Shown here one piece after another: positions 48,025-58,380 of a stretch of DNA of 64,000 bases. Under the pieces are notes generated by a model. That model was not told where the DNA came from and searched no databases. It saw only the letters and a program-made list of their open reading frames with translations. Position 1 is the stretch's first letter. Each line of letters opens with the position of its first letter. Where the stretch lies: contig OZ024828.1 in NCBI GenBank assembly GCA_964016985.1, forward strand, positions 5,109,701 to 5,173,700, read 5' to 3'. Source of the stretch: Anodontia alba. Taxonomy: Eukaryota; Mollusca; Bivalvia; Lucinida; Lucinidae. A program made the translations under genes and the position numbers.

Positions 48025-48342
48025 TACTTAAAGGCTCCATATTCCTCAAAAGTAGACATTTTTTTATCCAAGAATGGTTTAATAAATTGATATATAGTAT
48101 TAATACGATCATAAAATGTGGCACCTGACTGCCTGTAAAATTTCATTTAGTCTCTCGTTTTTGAACTGGATCAAAAATGAAATGATTTTTTATCGTATCT
48201 CTGAATTAATGTTGGCAACATTAATTCAGAGATGTGATAAAAAAAATCTATTCATTTCAAGACCAAGAGACTAAATGAAATTTCACAGGCTTTCTTGGAT
48301 AATAAATGTCTATTTTTGAGGAATATGGAGTCTTTAACTTAT
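48025..48342. repeat. Long inverted-repeat element
   Basis: TTAAAGGCTCCATATTCCTC and AAAAGTAGACATTT mirror AAATGTCTATTTTTGAGGAA then TATGGAGTCTTTAA. Inner arms are TTTCATTTAGTCTCTCG and GAGACTAAATGAAATTTC, with centre TCTGAATTAATGTTGGCAAC and its mirror. About 318 bp. Confidence 0.75.
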
Positions 48343-48662
48343 TAACTTGAAAATAATATTTTTCTGAAAGAATAAAAGTGCTAAAAACAAATTTGTAAGT
48401 TACGTAATATAAAACTACAAAATATTTAAAAGGTTTTATCTGACAGTTTTTTTGTTTGTTTTCTTTTTTGGTTTTGTTGACAGGTTTTAAAAAAAAAAGC
48501 ACAACACTTTAGTTAAAAGGGAAAACATTCATATTAAATAAAATCATATATTCTATAATATGAACAAGTATTTTGCTTGGCAAACAATACTTAAAATATC
48601 AGCAGCACATATGGAAGTATGATATGCCAAAAATACTTTGACACAATCAGTTTTAAGGCAGT
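48343..48662. other. Intergenic, unclassified
   Basis: AT-rich; nothing recognised. Confidence 0.4.
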
Positions 48663-48814
48663 TTAAAGGTATACCCCCAAAATGTTGTATCCAAACAAAA
48701 ATTGTCGAGATTATATGGAAAAAAGACCATTATTATTGGGATACAAAACAGCTGTTTATCTAACACGGTTTTCACTTTTGATCCCAGCAATAGTGTTATA
48801 ATGAGGCTGTGTTG
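48663..48814. repeat. Family G MITE remnant (copy 3)
   Basis: GTTGTATCCAAACAAAAATT, GAGATTATATGGAAAAAAGA, TCTAACACGGTTTTCACTTT and GTTATAATGAGGCTGTGTTG match the right half of 2551-2771, with many changes. Confidence 0.65.
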
Positions 48815-48816
48815 TA

Positions 48817-49173
48817 CAGTCGACCTTGGATGGCTCAATCCCGTTTGGGACCATGAAAATTTGTTCGAGACAGCGGTAGTTTGAGCCACGGAGGGTTACT
48901 ATTAGTGCCATACCAGGAGGCATAATGGAGATAATTGTAGGATATCCTTTCGGTGTTCTATATTATAAACGTATGTTGTGTGTACTCATTAGAATTGCCT
49001 CATTGAGGCAATTCTAATGAGTGCACACAACATACATTTGCAAGATAAAAGAAGAAAATCTCCCTAAATTATCCGTATATCGTATTTAGAGGAAATCCCT
49101 GCGGACTCAAGAACGTGTTCGACTCATCCATAGTAAACGAGCCATCGGGGTTCGAGCCATTGAAGTTCTACTG
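48817..49173. repeat. TA-inserting MITE with GGATGGCTCAA termini and a B core
   Basis: CAGTCGACCTTGGATGGCTC at left; GGTTCGAGCCATTGAAGTTC then TACTG at right; TA on both sides. Inside lies the hairpin GTTGTGTGTACTCATTAGAA, TTGCCTCATTGAGGCAA and its mirror. Confidence 0.78.
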
Positions 49174-49174
49174 T

Positions 49175-49390
49175 ATTTGGACACCTTAACTCTTTACCAT
49201 ACTTGTCCTAAATCCAAACAAGAATATTCCACTAGCTGTTCATGTGTCAAAAAAACTGCTGGATGTGTGGCAAATAGTGTAGACCTTGATCAGATGCCCC
49301 ATTCTATGGCTACTGATGTGGGTTTACACTGTTTTCTCAGGCCTGTCTGTCCAAATACCCAGTGTATATTTTCAAGGACAAATAAGCTCT
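49175..49390. repeat. Foldback element family E
   Basis: CTTTACCATACTTGTCCTAA, TGGCAAATAGTGTAGACCTT to GGGTTTACACTGTTTTCTCA, AGGCCTGTCTGTCCAAATAC. Confidence 0.7.
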
Positions 49391-49555
49391 CATTGTGAGA
49401 TATGGCATCTGCCAGGTCCAACCAGGGCCTTTGTTTCTTTGCTAGCTAATGCTACATTCATGCTTTACCCTGGTGAGTATGGAAAACCCTAACCCAAATA
49501 CTATTCATAGAGGCCCTATTTTGTGTAATATGAGTCAAATATAGACTCTACTCTT

Positions 49556-49690
49556 TTAACCCATTTTAGTCTGGAAACCCTTAAAAGGGTAAATGGAAAA
49601 CAGTGCAGACCTATATCAGACACTGCAGAATGCAGCATCTGATCAGGATCTACACTATTTGCATTAAAACAGGAATTTCTATAAACCATA
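49556..49690. repeat. Foldback element shell E2, left half and core
   Basis: TTAACCCATTTTAGTCTGGA, AAAACAGTGCAGACCTATAT to CAGGATCTACACTATTTGCA. Confidence 0.65.
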
Positions 49691-49984
49691 GTAATAACAC
49701 AAGAATTCCGCGGAAGGCGTCATCGCACCTGCTGGCGCAAAAGTCACAGGAGCCACAATCAGAATGTGGTTATTAAATAAATTTATTTCATTCTTAGCAG
49801 TGCTTACTTGGAAAACTGGGTTGAAAAAAATGTAGACAAAGTGCCTAGTGGGGCACATATATTCCAGGCCAGTCCCATTCCCTCTAATGGCTATATCTTC
49901 AGCATTGACTTTTCGTATCTTACAGCCCAATGATAATGGAACGTTGACATAAAATGTGTAAAAGTCACTGGAGCATGAAATATA

Positions 49985-51515
49985 GGTCAAGGTCACAGGT
50001 CAAGGTACCTGCTAATTCAGTACATCAAGGAGAAGCACAATGCAAGGTATGGTGGTTGTAGGCCTTATAGTTGAGGAGTTATCAAACATCAACGTAAAAT
50101 GTGTCAAATATAGGTCAAGGTCACTGGGTCAAGGTACCTGCCAAACCAGTGCAATGAGGTGAAGCACTATGCAAGGTTTAGTGGTTGTAGGTCTTATATT
50201 TGAGGAGATACCGAACATCAATATAAAATGTGTCAAAGTCACTGGAGTACACAATATAGGTCAAGGTCACCAGGTCAAGATACCTGCTGAGTCAGTACAT
50301 CGAGAAGAAGTGCTATATAAGGTTTGGTGGTTGAAGGCCTTACAGTTGAGGACATATGGAAGGGTGACGTAAAAGGTGTAAAAGTCAATGGAGCATGAAA
50401 TATAGGTCAAGGTCACCCAGTCAAGGTACCTGCAGAATCCGTACATTGAGGAGAAGCACTATGCAAGGTTTGATGGTTGTAGGCCTTATAGTTGAGGAGA
50501 TATTGAACGTCGACGTAAAATGTATAAAAGGCACTGGAGCGCAAAATATAGGTCAAGGTCATCGGGTCAAGATACCTGCCAAGTCAGTACATATAGGAGA
50601 AGCACTATGCAAGGTTTTGTGGCTAGAGGTCTTACACTTGAGGAGATCTGGAATGTTGACGTAAATTATGTCAAAGTCACTGCAGCCAAAATATAGGTCA
50701 AGGTCACCAGGTCAAGGTATCAGCTAAGTCAGTACATTGAGGAGACGCACTTTGCAAGGTTTCATGGTTGTAGGACTTATAGTTGAGGAGATATCGAACA
50801 TCGACGCAAAATATGCCAAAGTCACTGGAGTGCAAAATATAGGTCAAGGTCACCGGTTCAAGGTACCTACCAAGTCTGTACATCTAGGAGAAGCACTATG
50901 CAAGGTTTGGTAGTTGTACACCTTATAGTTGAGAAGATCTGGAACGTCAACGTAAATTGTGTCAGTCAATGGAGCGCAAAATATAGGTCAAGGTCACTGG
51001 GTCAACATATCTGCCAAGTCAGGAGGTCAGGGAGATGTGTCATGCAAGGTATGATGGTTGTTGTAGAATTGTAGTTGATTAGAATACTAACTTTGACGTA
51101 AATGTCGAACTTCGACATAACAGAACTGTTTAGAGACAGACGGACGGACGAACGGACAGACAACTGGAAAAGCGGGCACCTATGTCGCAAAGTCAGGAGG
51201 TCAGGGAGATATTTCATACATGGTTTGATGGTTGTTTAGTCTTGTAGTTGATTGGAATACTAACTTTGACATAAATGTCGAACTTCGACAACAGAACTGT
51301 TAAGAGATGGACAGACGAATGGAAAAGTTGGCACCTATGTCGCAAAGTCGGGAGGTCAGCGAGATGTTTCATGCAAGGTTTGATGGTTGTAGTTGATTAG
51401 AATACTAACTTTGACATAAATGTCGAACGTCGACATAAATGTTGACAGACGGACGGACGGACGGACAGAAAATCGGACGCCTATATTGCACCCTGCTACA
51501 AGCAGGTGCGATAAA
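49985..51515. repeat. Tandem-core element with GGAC microsatellites, about 180-bp unit
   Basis: Units share TATAGGTCAAGGTCACTGGG, GTACATTGAGGAGAAGCACT, ATGCAAGGTTTGGTGGTTGT and ATAGTTGAGGAGATATCGAA. Three closing modules each end in a GACGGACGGACGAACGGACA-like stretch (51135, 51308, 51447). The final hairpin CACCCTGCTACAAGCAGGTG is a Helitron-like 3' end. Confidence 0.72.
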
Positions 51516-51879
51516 AAAATAACCAGACACCCAGCCATTGGAAATACGACCTGATCAAAACGTTGTGGTTGAAGAGTCCAACTAACGTAAATGAGTTAAG
51601 AAACAATCACAAACAAGTAATAACACAATCTACTCTTTAAAATGTCAACTATGAACTCTACTCTTCAACAAACTGTCACTAACAATATAACATTATCTAC
51701 TCTTTAACAACCACCCACAAATAACAACATGTATGTCTCTCATAAAAGCAATGGTGACTTACAAATTGTGAACTAACCGGGATTAAAAACTGCAAAAGTG
51801 AAAAGATTGTCATGGAAACTTGTTTCAGCTGCACACAGATGGTGTGCACTTACAGCACAGACACGGTGTTTCTGACTTT

Positions 51880-52060
51880 AACCCTTGATGCTTAGCACTC
51901 TGGGTAAAATTTTCAAATATTTTTCTTATTTTTGCCGGGAAACAGGATGACATTTCAAGCAAATTGTCTGGAGACAATTTGCATGAAATGTCAAATCCTG
52001 TTTTCTGGGAAAAATAAGAAAATTGCCGTCAACTGTTTGGTGTAAAATGTGGAGCCCTGA
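51880..52060. repeat. Foldback element family C
   Basis: TTAACCCTTGATGCTTAGCA, AACAGGATGACATTTCAAGC to AATTTGCATGAAATGTCAAA, TCCTGTTTTCTGGG. Confidence 0.75.
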
Positions 52061-52177
52061 TAATTTCTAAACATCTAAAATGGTAAAATGCAAGTGCATG
52101 ACAATGTCAAGCAAATGGAGACTACACTAAAACATAATGCAAACTTTGCCTTGTTGGTCATTTCCTTTTTCCATTAA

Positions 52178-52405
52178 TACTAAGCATGCTGGGTAAAAAT
52201 TTGAGAAGGCGCCATTTTGAAATATTTTTTCTTATTTTTCCCAGAAAATGGACTTCAACATTTCATGCAAATTGTCTCCTAAGAGAGTCCTTAGGAGACA
52301 ATTTGCATGAAATATCAATGCCTATTTTATGGGTAAAATAAAAAAAAACAACACATCGTCAATTTGCCAACTGCTGAATCAGCCCAGAGGGTTGTAAAGG
52401 TTAAA
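52178..52405. repeat. Foldback element family C
   Basis: TACTAAGCATGCTGGGTAAA shell, core CATTTCATGCAAATTGTCTC with CTAAGAGAGTCCTTAG loop, mirrored. Confidence 0.8.
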
Positions 52406-52605
52406 AGAAGATCAGGTCCATGTAATTTATCTGTTAATAGAATCAGAGTTCAGCTTCATGTAATTTGTCTCGTCTATGTAAGTTTTGTAGTCCATAATTT
52501 GCTGACTGTTTTGTCATAGGTCAAGTTTGGTTCTGTGCTCGCATAATTGGCCATGTACAATCTGGTGAATGTTTACTGGCCATGATGAAGTATGGGATTC
52601 CATGT

Positions 52606-52813
52606 TTAACCCTGATCCTGCTGAAACCGAATATGCCCTGCCTTTGCAAACAGTGTAGATCCAGATCAGATGGATTCTGAAGAAGCCAACTGATCTGGAT
52701 CTGCACTGTTTATCATTAAGTATGTAAATTTGTATCCACAATCTGGATCAAGTAATCTGATTGGCTGAAAAGTGTGTGAGGCATATCAATTTATTCAGCT
52801 CGGCAAACATTAA
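52606..52813. repeat. Foldback element shell D (copy 6)
   Basis: TTAACCCTGATCCTGCTGAA, core GCAAACAGTGTAGATCCAGA to GGATCTGCACTGTTTATC, then ATCAAGTAATCTGATTGGCT. The right terminus is degraded. Confidence 0.82.
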
Positions 52814-53160
52814 CAATGAAATTTCAATATTCCCTGTGTAATGATGTAACAGTCAGTAACATAAATGGAATAATGTGTGGTCACAGGTAATGACAATAAA
52901 TAGGAACATGTGACTGTCAGATTGATTAAATATGATGACAAAGTTTGGATTTCAGTGAAAAATACATTGATGAATACTGCCCTTAGCGAAGATATTTTAC
53001 ATGTGTTGTTATGCATACTGGAAGGACACACATAAGCCTGCATAGCCACAGTGTTTACTGATAGTGTCAAGACATCCTACATACAAACTGAAACAGCGAA
53101 GATCCTGACCTGATAGTGCGGATGTCCAGGATGATATGGGCTTTCACCTTTTGCACAGGT
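52814..53160. other. Intergenic, unclassified
   Basis: No gene or repeat recognised. Confidence 0.4.
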
Positions 53161-53640
53161 TAAAGTAATGGACATACTACCAAGGGAAATAACTCTAAAA
53201 TGAAAATATTTTCCTTTCTATATAAGAAGGGCTTCTCTAAAAGGAAAGAATCTACTCCTGGGGATCTGCTCTTTGAGGAAAAAATTTACTCCCTCTATTA
53301 ACCCATTTACGCCTAACGTCCCATCAATAGGACCTTGGCAAACAGTGTAGACCCAGATCAGACACTGCAGAACACGGCATCTGATCTGGGTCTACATTGT
53401 TCACATTAAGTTCAGATCTTTTTGCAAAACATGACAATAATAATAACTAATCAGACACCCCTTATATAGGAAATGAACCTGCCCAAAGACTTAAAATAGA
53501 ATAATCTACTCGGCATAAATGGGTTAAGAGACCCAGCCCTCTTTTTGAAAGAAAACAAATACCACACAGGCAACTTCCTGACTGCAAAAGTTGTCTCCCT
53601 TTACAAAATGGTGTCAAAACCTTTCAGGTGTCTCCATCCT
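53161..53640. repeat. Family F element interrupted by a shell E2 element
   Basis: Left F part to about 53298 (AAGAAGGGCTTCTCTAAAAG, GGAAAGAATCTACTCCTG). Shell E2 at 53299-53526 has matched termini TTAACCCATTTACGCCTAAC and TCGGCATAAATGGGTTAA and core GCAAACAGTGTAGACCCAGA. The F right arm resumes at 53527 (CCCTCTTTTTGAAAGAAAAC, GTTGTCTCCCTTTACAAAAT). Confidence 0.7.
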
Positions 53641-53671
53641 CCCCAATTTGAATGGTGCAGCTTGTATTCAT

Positions 53672-53908
53672 GCCAAGCGCACGACAAAACCTCCAATTAG
53701 ACTTGTGTGACCAGCAAAGACTCAGATCAGCCTGTACATCCACCCAATATGGCAAGGGTTCTTGGTTTATCCCTCTTTGGATAGCCTGGAGGCTGTAGAA
53801 GACACATGCCATCAGTGAAGACTCTGATCAGACTGCCCAGATGCGCAGGTTGATCTGAGTCTTCGCTGATCACACAAGTCTTATTGTAGGTTTTGTTGTG
53901 CGTTGGCT
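53672..53908. repeat. Family I element with clear termini
   Basis: GCCAAGCGCACGACAAAACC and TTAGACTTGTGTGACCAGC mirror GATCACACAAGTCTTATTGT and TTTTGTTGTGCGTTGGC. The inner stem is AGACTCAGATCAGCCTG to GGTTGATCTGAGTCTTCG. A diverged copy is at 55185-55422. Confidence 0.8.
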
Positions 53909-54229
53909 CATTTTCCTTCTAAAAAAATAACAATGATTGGCCCCTAACACAAAAATCAAATAATAATGATAAAACATATTTAAAAACAAACAATCTGTTG
54001 CCCAAAAACTATACATATTTTTAAAAAAAGCACAAAAACTGGTACCCAGAACATTTGGTCAATACAATAATAACAGTCATTTAAAACTTAAGATATTTTA
54101 TTAATTAATATTTTTTCTTTAATATCAAAGTGAGTGTTTCTATATTTTACTACTCACCGCAAAACCAGGCAAACAATTAGCTAAACTTAAGAAAAACTAA
54201 CTTTTCATAGCTGCATATAACACACTTGT
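53909..54229. other. Intergenic, A-rich, unclassified
   Basis: Low-complexity AT-rich sequence; nothing recognised. Confidence 0.4.
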
Positions 54230-54307
54230 TTCAGTTAAAAAATACTGATATTTTTCTTATATCTTCTAGAAAACATATTTTATGGTTACTCATCAGAAGT
54301 GCCTTTT

Positions 54308-54553
54308 CTAACCCTTAAACTGCCAAGAAAAGCTGCATCTGAAAATGTTGTCTGTTTATGTTGTCTGCTGCATCTTCTTGCAAACTTTTCAAACATACTT
54401 TTTGCATATAGGCAAACAGTGTGGACCCAGATCAGAATGCTCCTAGAGGAGCAGTCTGATCTGGGTCCACACTGTTTGCAAAAATGACTTTTAAAATCAC
54501 AAGCAGATGACAAAGCAGACAACAATTGTTGTGACTGGCATTTTAAGGGCTAA
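54308..54553. repeat. Foldback element shell E4 carrying the GCAAACAG core
   Basis: Termini TAACCCTTAAACTGCCA and TGGCATTTTAAGGGCTAA; next arm GCATCTGAAAATGTTGTCTG. Core GCAAACAGTGTGGACCCAGA, loop GCTCCTAGAGGAGC, and GGGTCCACACTGTTTGC. A B-core fragment lies immediately left (54265-54305). Confidence 0.82.
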
Positions 54554-54711
54554 GATATTTTTAGGAATGAAAACATAAACATGCAGTTTAAATGGAATAG
54601 TCTGCCTTTTGATATGACAATATACATGTATTGATTTATAACATAGATTAAACAGCAAAACATATTAAATATGTGGATATAATGTGGATACATAGCAGTC
54701 TATATAACTAC

Positions 54712-55110
54712 CATATTTACCCTAAATATCTGTATAGACAGGCCTGAAAAAACTGTGTACACCCAGATCAGATGCTACAGAATGCCAGCAGAATGTTTGC
54801 CAGCAGTTTTTTGAAGAATCAGCAGATAACGAAAATGGACTTGTTCAAAATTTAGGAGATGTATGGCAAGAGTTCAGGCCCCAGTTGTTCAAAATTAATG
54901 ATGTTGTTAGTTAATGTATCATTAAAACTTCAATCATTATATATTGCATATATAACCTAATATTTTTGCTGAAAAAATGTGATTTGCAAAAGCTACTCAC
55001 ATTTTTCAGCAAAAAATATCTGTGAATTAGATATTGTACTTACTAGAACAGTTAACATTTTGACCACTAAAGAGCTTGTTAAGCTAACAATGCTTTGAAC
55101 AACTGGGCCG
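54712..55110. repeat. Family E element followed by family A (copy 12)
   Basis: TACCATATTTACCCTAAATA with a partial core at 54745-54800, then CTTGTTCAAAATTTAGGAGA. Family A runs 54877-55110 (GGCCCCAGTTGTTCAAAATT to GCTTTGAACAACTGGGCC). Confidence 0.75.
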
Positions 55111-55184
55111 AGATGTACAAATACTTAGGGTAAATATCCTAGTCATAGTTTTGTTTATAATTCTTAAAATTTTTTAGGATATAT

Positions 55185-55422
55185 ATATGAGCCAGTGACT
55201 GACAAATCCTCCAATAAGACCTGTGTGACCAGCAAAGACCAGCCTGTATATCCACCCAGTATGGCAAGGGTTCTGGTTCATTCCCCTTTGGACAGCCTGG
55301 AGGCTGGAGAAGGCACATGGGATCAGCAAAGACTCTGATCAGACTGTGCAGATGCACAGGCTGATCTGAGTCTTTGCTAGTTGCACAAATCTAAGCGTAA
55401 GTTTTGTCATGTGCTAGCTCAA
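55185..55422. repeat. Family I element (copy of 53672-53908)
   Basis: CTCCAATAAGACCTGTGTGA, CCAGCAAAGACCAGCCTG, GGCTGATCTGAGTCTTTGCT and GTTTTGTCATGTGCTAGC. Confidence 0.7.
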
Positions 55423-55424
55423 AT

Positions 55425-55635
55425 ACTATATTTACCCTAGGTATTTGGAGGGATATGCCTGAGCAAACAGTGCAGATCTACATCAGATGCAGAAAAAATG
55501 TGGCATCTTATCACGATCTAAACTCTTCCCCACACATTCAGCAAATTTTTGGAAACAGTGACAAGTAGCCAAATGGACTTGTTCAAATTTTAAGACCAAT
55601 AAGAAGTTATTGTGTCCAAATATTTAGTGTGCCTT
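55425..55635. repeat. Foldback element family E
   Basis: CTATATTTACCCTAGGTATT, GCAAACAGTGCAGATCTACA, ATGGACTTGTTCAAATTTTA, CAAATATTTAGTGTGCC. Confidence 0.7.
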
Positions 55636-55733
55636 TACGGACTGTGAAGACATCAAAGAATAAAAACATCTGATCAAAGTCTATGCTGCCTCCCACTCAC
55701 CCAGCAATTTTCAAACACATCAGTATACAGTGG

Positions 55734-55932
55734 AACCTGTGTAAGAGAGCCACCTTTGAGACTGACTTTAAATAGTGGTTGCTGTTGAAAAGGTGTCTGT
55801 CTTATAAAGGTACATGTCATGTAATTTTGCTAGCAAAATTACATGACATGTACCTTTATAAGACAGCCACCTTTCCATATCAACCACTAAAGTCAATCTC
55901 AAAGGTGGCTTTCTTACACAGGCTTCTCTATA
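55734..55932. repeat. Palindromic MITE (GGAACCTGTGTAAGAGAGCC family)
   Basis: Left arm AACCTGTGTAAGAGAGCCAC and TTTGAGACTGACTTTAAATA mirrors AAAGTCAATCTCAAAGGTGG and CTTTCTTACACAGG. Centre AAATTTTGC-like GTAATTTTGCTAGCAAAATT. Arms about 90 bp. Confidence 0.82.
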
Positions 55933-56053
55933 AAGTGAAATGGAGTTGTTCAAATTTTAAGATAAGTGTGGCAAGGAGCAAGGGAGTCCAAATATTAAGG
56001 GTAATTACAGGAGGGATTTAAGGGTTTTTTCTAACTCAAACGTGATTTTAACT

Positions 56054-56281
56054 TTAACCCATTGTAGTAGGAATACTCCTAAAAGGGCAATCGGTAAACA
56101 GTGCAGATCCAGATCAGACACTGCAGAATGCGGCATCTGATCAGGGTCTTCACTGTTTGCAAATAGTTTAGCCATTTTTCTCTAGGAATATATAAATCTC
56201 ATTGCCTGACCTACCTAAAATTGAAATTGGACTCTTCCAATATATAGTGTGGGTGAGTTCATTCAGTCTACAATGGGTTAA
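56054..56281. repeat. Foldback element shell E2, matched termini
   Basis: TTAACCCATTGTAGTAGGAA to CTACAATGGGTTAA, with core TAAACAGTGCAGATCCAGAT to GGGTCTTCACTGTTTGC. Confidence 0.8.
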
Positions 56282-56520
56282 ACAATGCTAGATAAGAGTG
56301 AGTATCCACATTGTATTTTTTTTTTTTTTTTTATTTCTCTACAAAAACATAGCCCCAGACAATGTATTTTTTCAACAAAAAAAAAAAAAAATCAATATTT
56401 TTCTTATATCTCAACAAAAACATATGTTGTGGGTACTCATTAGAAGCACCTCAGTGAGGTGCTTCTAATGAGTACCCACAACATATGTTTTCATGGAGAA
56501 ATAAGAAAATGATCAGTACT
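56282..56520. repeat. Family B foldback element
   Basis: GATAAGAGTGAGTATCCACA, T and A tracts, then ACATATGTTGTGGGTACTCA, AGAAGCACCTCAGTGAGGTG and mirror to AACATATGTTTTCATGG. Confidence 0.8.
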
Positions 56521-56879
56521 TTTCAACTGAAAAAAGGGCTTTAACTGGAACGATGAATGCAACTTATAAAAATAACAGCAAAATGTGATAGTAAAACTAA
56601 ATAATCTCGGATTTGGTAATTTGCACAATAATGGAGGTTTATATGACAATTAAACCACTTCTGAAGAGACCAAAAGAAAAATTAATGCATTTGTCAGTGG
56701 GTTGTTCAATCATGTGCATAACTATATCCTCTCAAAGGGAATGAATACACTTTAAGGAGAGGTAACACTCTCAAAATTGTTTTCACTTCCCTTCATAACA
56801 CAAATTACCGTATCTGACTTAAATTACCACAAATACCCCTATAAGCACACAGCCAAGCAATTTCTTAGTCTTACAAATA
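56521..56879. other. Intergenic with a family F shell fragment
   Basis: GGGAATGAATACACTTTAAG near 56740 is an F-type arm; the rest is unclassified. Confidence 0.35.
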
Positions 56880-57203
56880 CAGCGGACTCTCGTTATCTCG
56901 ACATCGCTTATCTCCAATAACCGCTTATCTCGAAGTGAAAATCTGGTCCATGCATAAACATGAAAATCTAACAACAGGTAAAAAATACTGTGGAAAAGAG
57001 GAGAAACTGCTCCTAATTTCTCCTCTTTTCCACAATATTTTCAATATATCTCTAACTTCAAGAGTCCAATAGCATATATACTTTTTAAATGTGGTTGTTC
57101 GAATTATTTTTTCCTCAATTCTACAAATCTGATATGTCACGGTACGGATATCTCGAAGTATTTCAGAGAGTCCCTTGGAATTCGAGATAGCAAGAGTCGA
57201 CTG
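56880..57203. repeat. Pogo/Tigger-like MITE (copy 2)
   Basis: CAGCGGACTCTCGTTATCTC at left, TTCGAGATAGCAAGAGTCGA then CTG at right, TA on both sides. It carries an extra inner hairpin (GAGGAGAAACTGCTCCTAAT, TTCTCCTCTTTTCCACAAT) absent from 22238-22528. Confidence 0.82.
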
Positions 57204-57540
57204 TATATATGTTGTGGGTACTCATTCAAAATGCCTTGACAAGTAGAGGCAATTCAAATGAGTACCAACAACATATGCATTTATAAAGAAAATCAGAAAC
57301 AAAATCACATGGGCATCATTAAATAGTCTCCTTTGCTGATTTTTCTTTGAATTGTGCTCTTATTAAGTGGATGTTTTACTACAAGTTTTTCCAGTAACTT
57401 TGACAAACCTAAGCACACAGTGTGGTAATTTGGTCCAATACTTTAAGTCTGGTCATTTCACAAGTCCTGAGATGGGCTATCTGACTTTGTTCTGATCATT
57501 TTTTCAGAGGTCACATAGCTCTTGAGATAGGAGGGATTTA
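57204..57540. repeat. B-core hairpin, then unclassified sequence
   Basis: ATATGTTGTGGGTACTCATT to AATGAGTACCAACAACATAT at 57207-57276, directly after the pogo-like MITE. The remainder is unclassified. Confidence 0.6.
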
Positions 57541-57700
57541 CTGAAAAAAAAAATCTTATTTCTCCATGAAAATATATGCTGTAGGTATTCATTAGAAATG
57601 CCTCGGTAATGCACTTCTGATCTGGGTACCCGCAATGTACATTTTTTCTTGGAGAAATAAGAAAAATATCAACACTGACTGTTTGGAAAGAAAAACACCT
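57541..57700. repeat. Family B hairpin, degraded
   Basis: TTATTTCTCCATGAAAATAT, TGCTGTAGGTATTCATTAGA to GGGTACCCGCAATGTACATT, then CTTGGAGAAATAAGAAAAA. Confidence 0.7.
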
Positions 57701-57934
57701 TTTTTAGAGGTAAAAGAAAAAATGTTAAGCAGTCCAGAAAAAGATATCTAATACCATTCTGATTTTTTTTTGTCCATAAAATTTCTTTTGTTTTTTGTTG
57801 TTGTTTTTTTTTTGTTTTTGTTTTTTTGTTGTTTTTTTTTTCAAAAAAATGAGGTACAAATTGTTTGGTATTCTATGAATATTCTATGAATAAGTATGAT
57901 TCTGTCTTTTCTTACATACAAAGATGAGACAATA

Positions 57935-58154
57935 CACTACAACCTCTTTATAACACGGTTCATTTTAACACGGTTTTGGATATAACACAGTTCAAAGATA
58001 GATCCTAAAAATGTATAGATTATATTGAAAAATGAGCATAAATGGTCATTTTTCAATATAATCTATACATTTTTGTTTGGATATAACACGTTTGTTTAAC
58101 TAACACGGTTTATGCTATGGACCACAACAATAGTGTTATAAAGAGGTTGTGGTG
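57935..58154. repeat. TA-inserting MITE, family G (copy 2)
   Basis: CACTACAACCTCTTTATAAC to TTATAAAGAGGTTGTGGTG, TA on both sides, with a central hairpin ATAGATTATATTGAAAAATG and mirror. Same length, within 1 bp, as 2551-2771. It lies in the PARP3-B 3' flank, 50 bp past the stop. Confidence 0.88.
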
Positions 58155-58233
58155 TATATGGTTTAGAACTCCATGAGAAGAAGGTATCTAAGACAATATA
58201 TGGTTTAGAACTCCATGAGAAGAAGGTATCTAA
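58155..58233. repeat. 37-bp direct repeat covering the PARP3-B C-terminal codons
   Basis: TATATGGTTTAGAACTCCAT begins at 58155 and 58197 (offset 42). The second copy contains the stop and last codons of PARP3-B; the first lies just outside, touching the family G MITE. Confidence 0.9.
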
Positions 58234-58380
58234 TTCTGTTTTGGCTTTCCTTGTAGATGAGGTACTCGCTCTGACTGAAGTGGCTTGAATTTTTTGTACC
58301 TTCAGGACTGTTTATAGGTTTACCCTGGGGAATAACCACATCTTTGCCATCAATTTTGAATGTCACATTCTGCTTTGGAT
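58205..58380 (-). CDS. PARP3: PARP3-B terminal exon
   Basis: Minus-strand acceptor TTTTCTGCAG before 58380; stop TAA at 58207-58205. 176 nt, as in copy A. The loop before the catalytic Glu is two residues longer and the C-terminus two residues shorter than in copy A. Confidence 0.92.
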
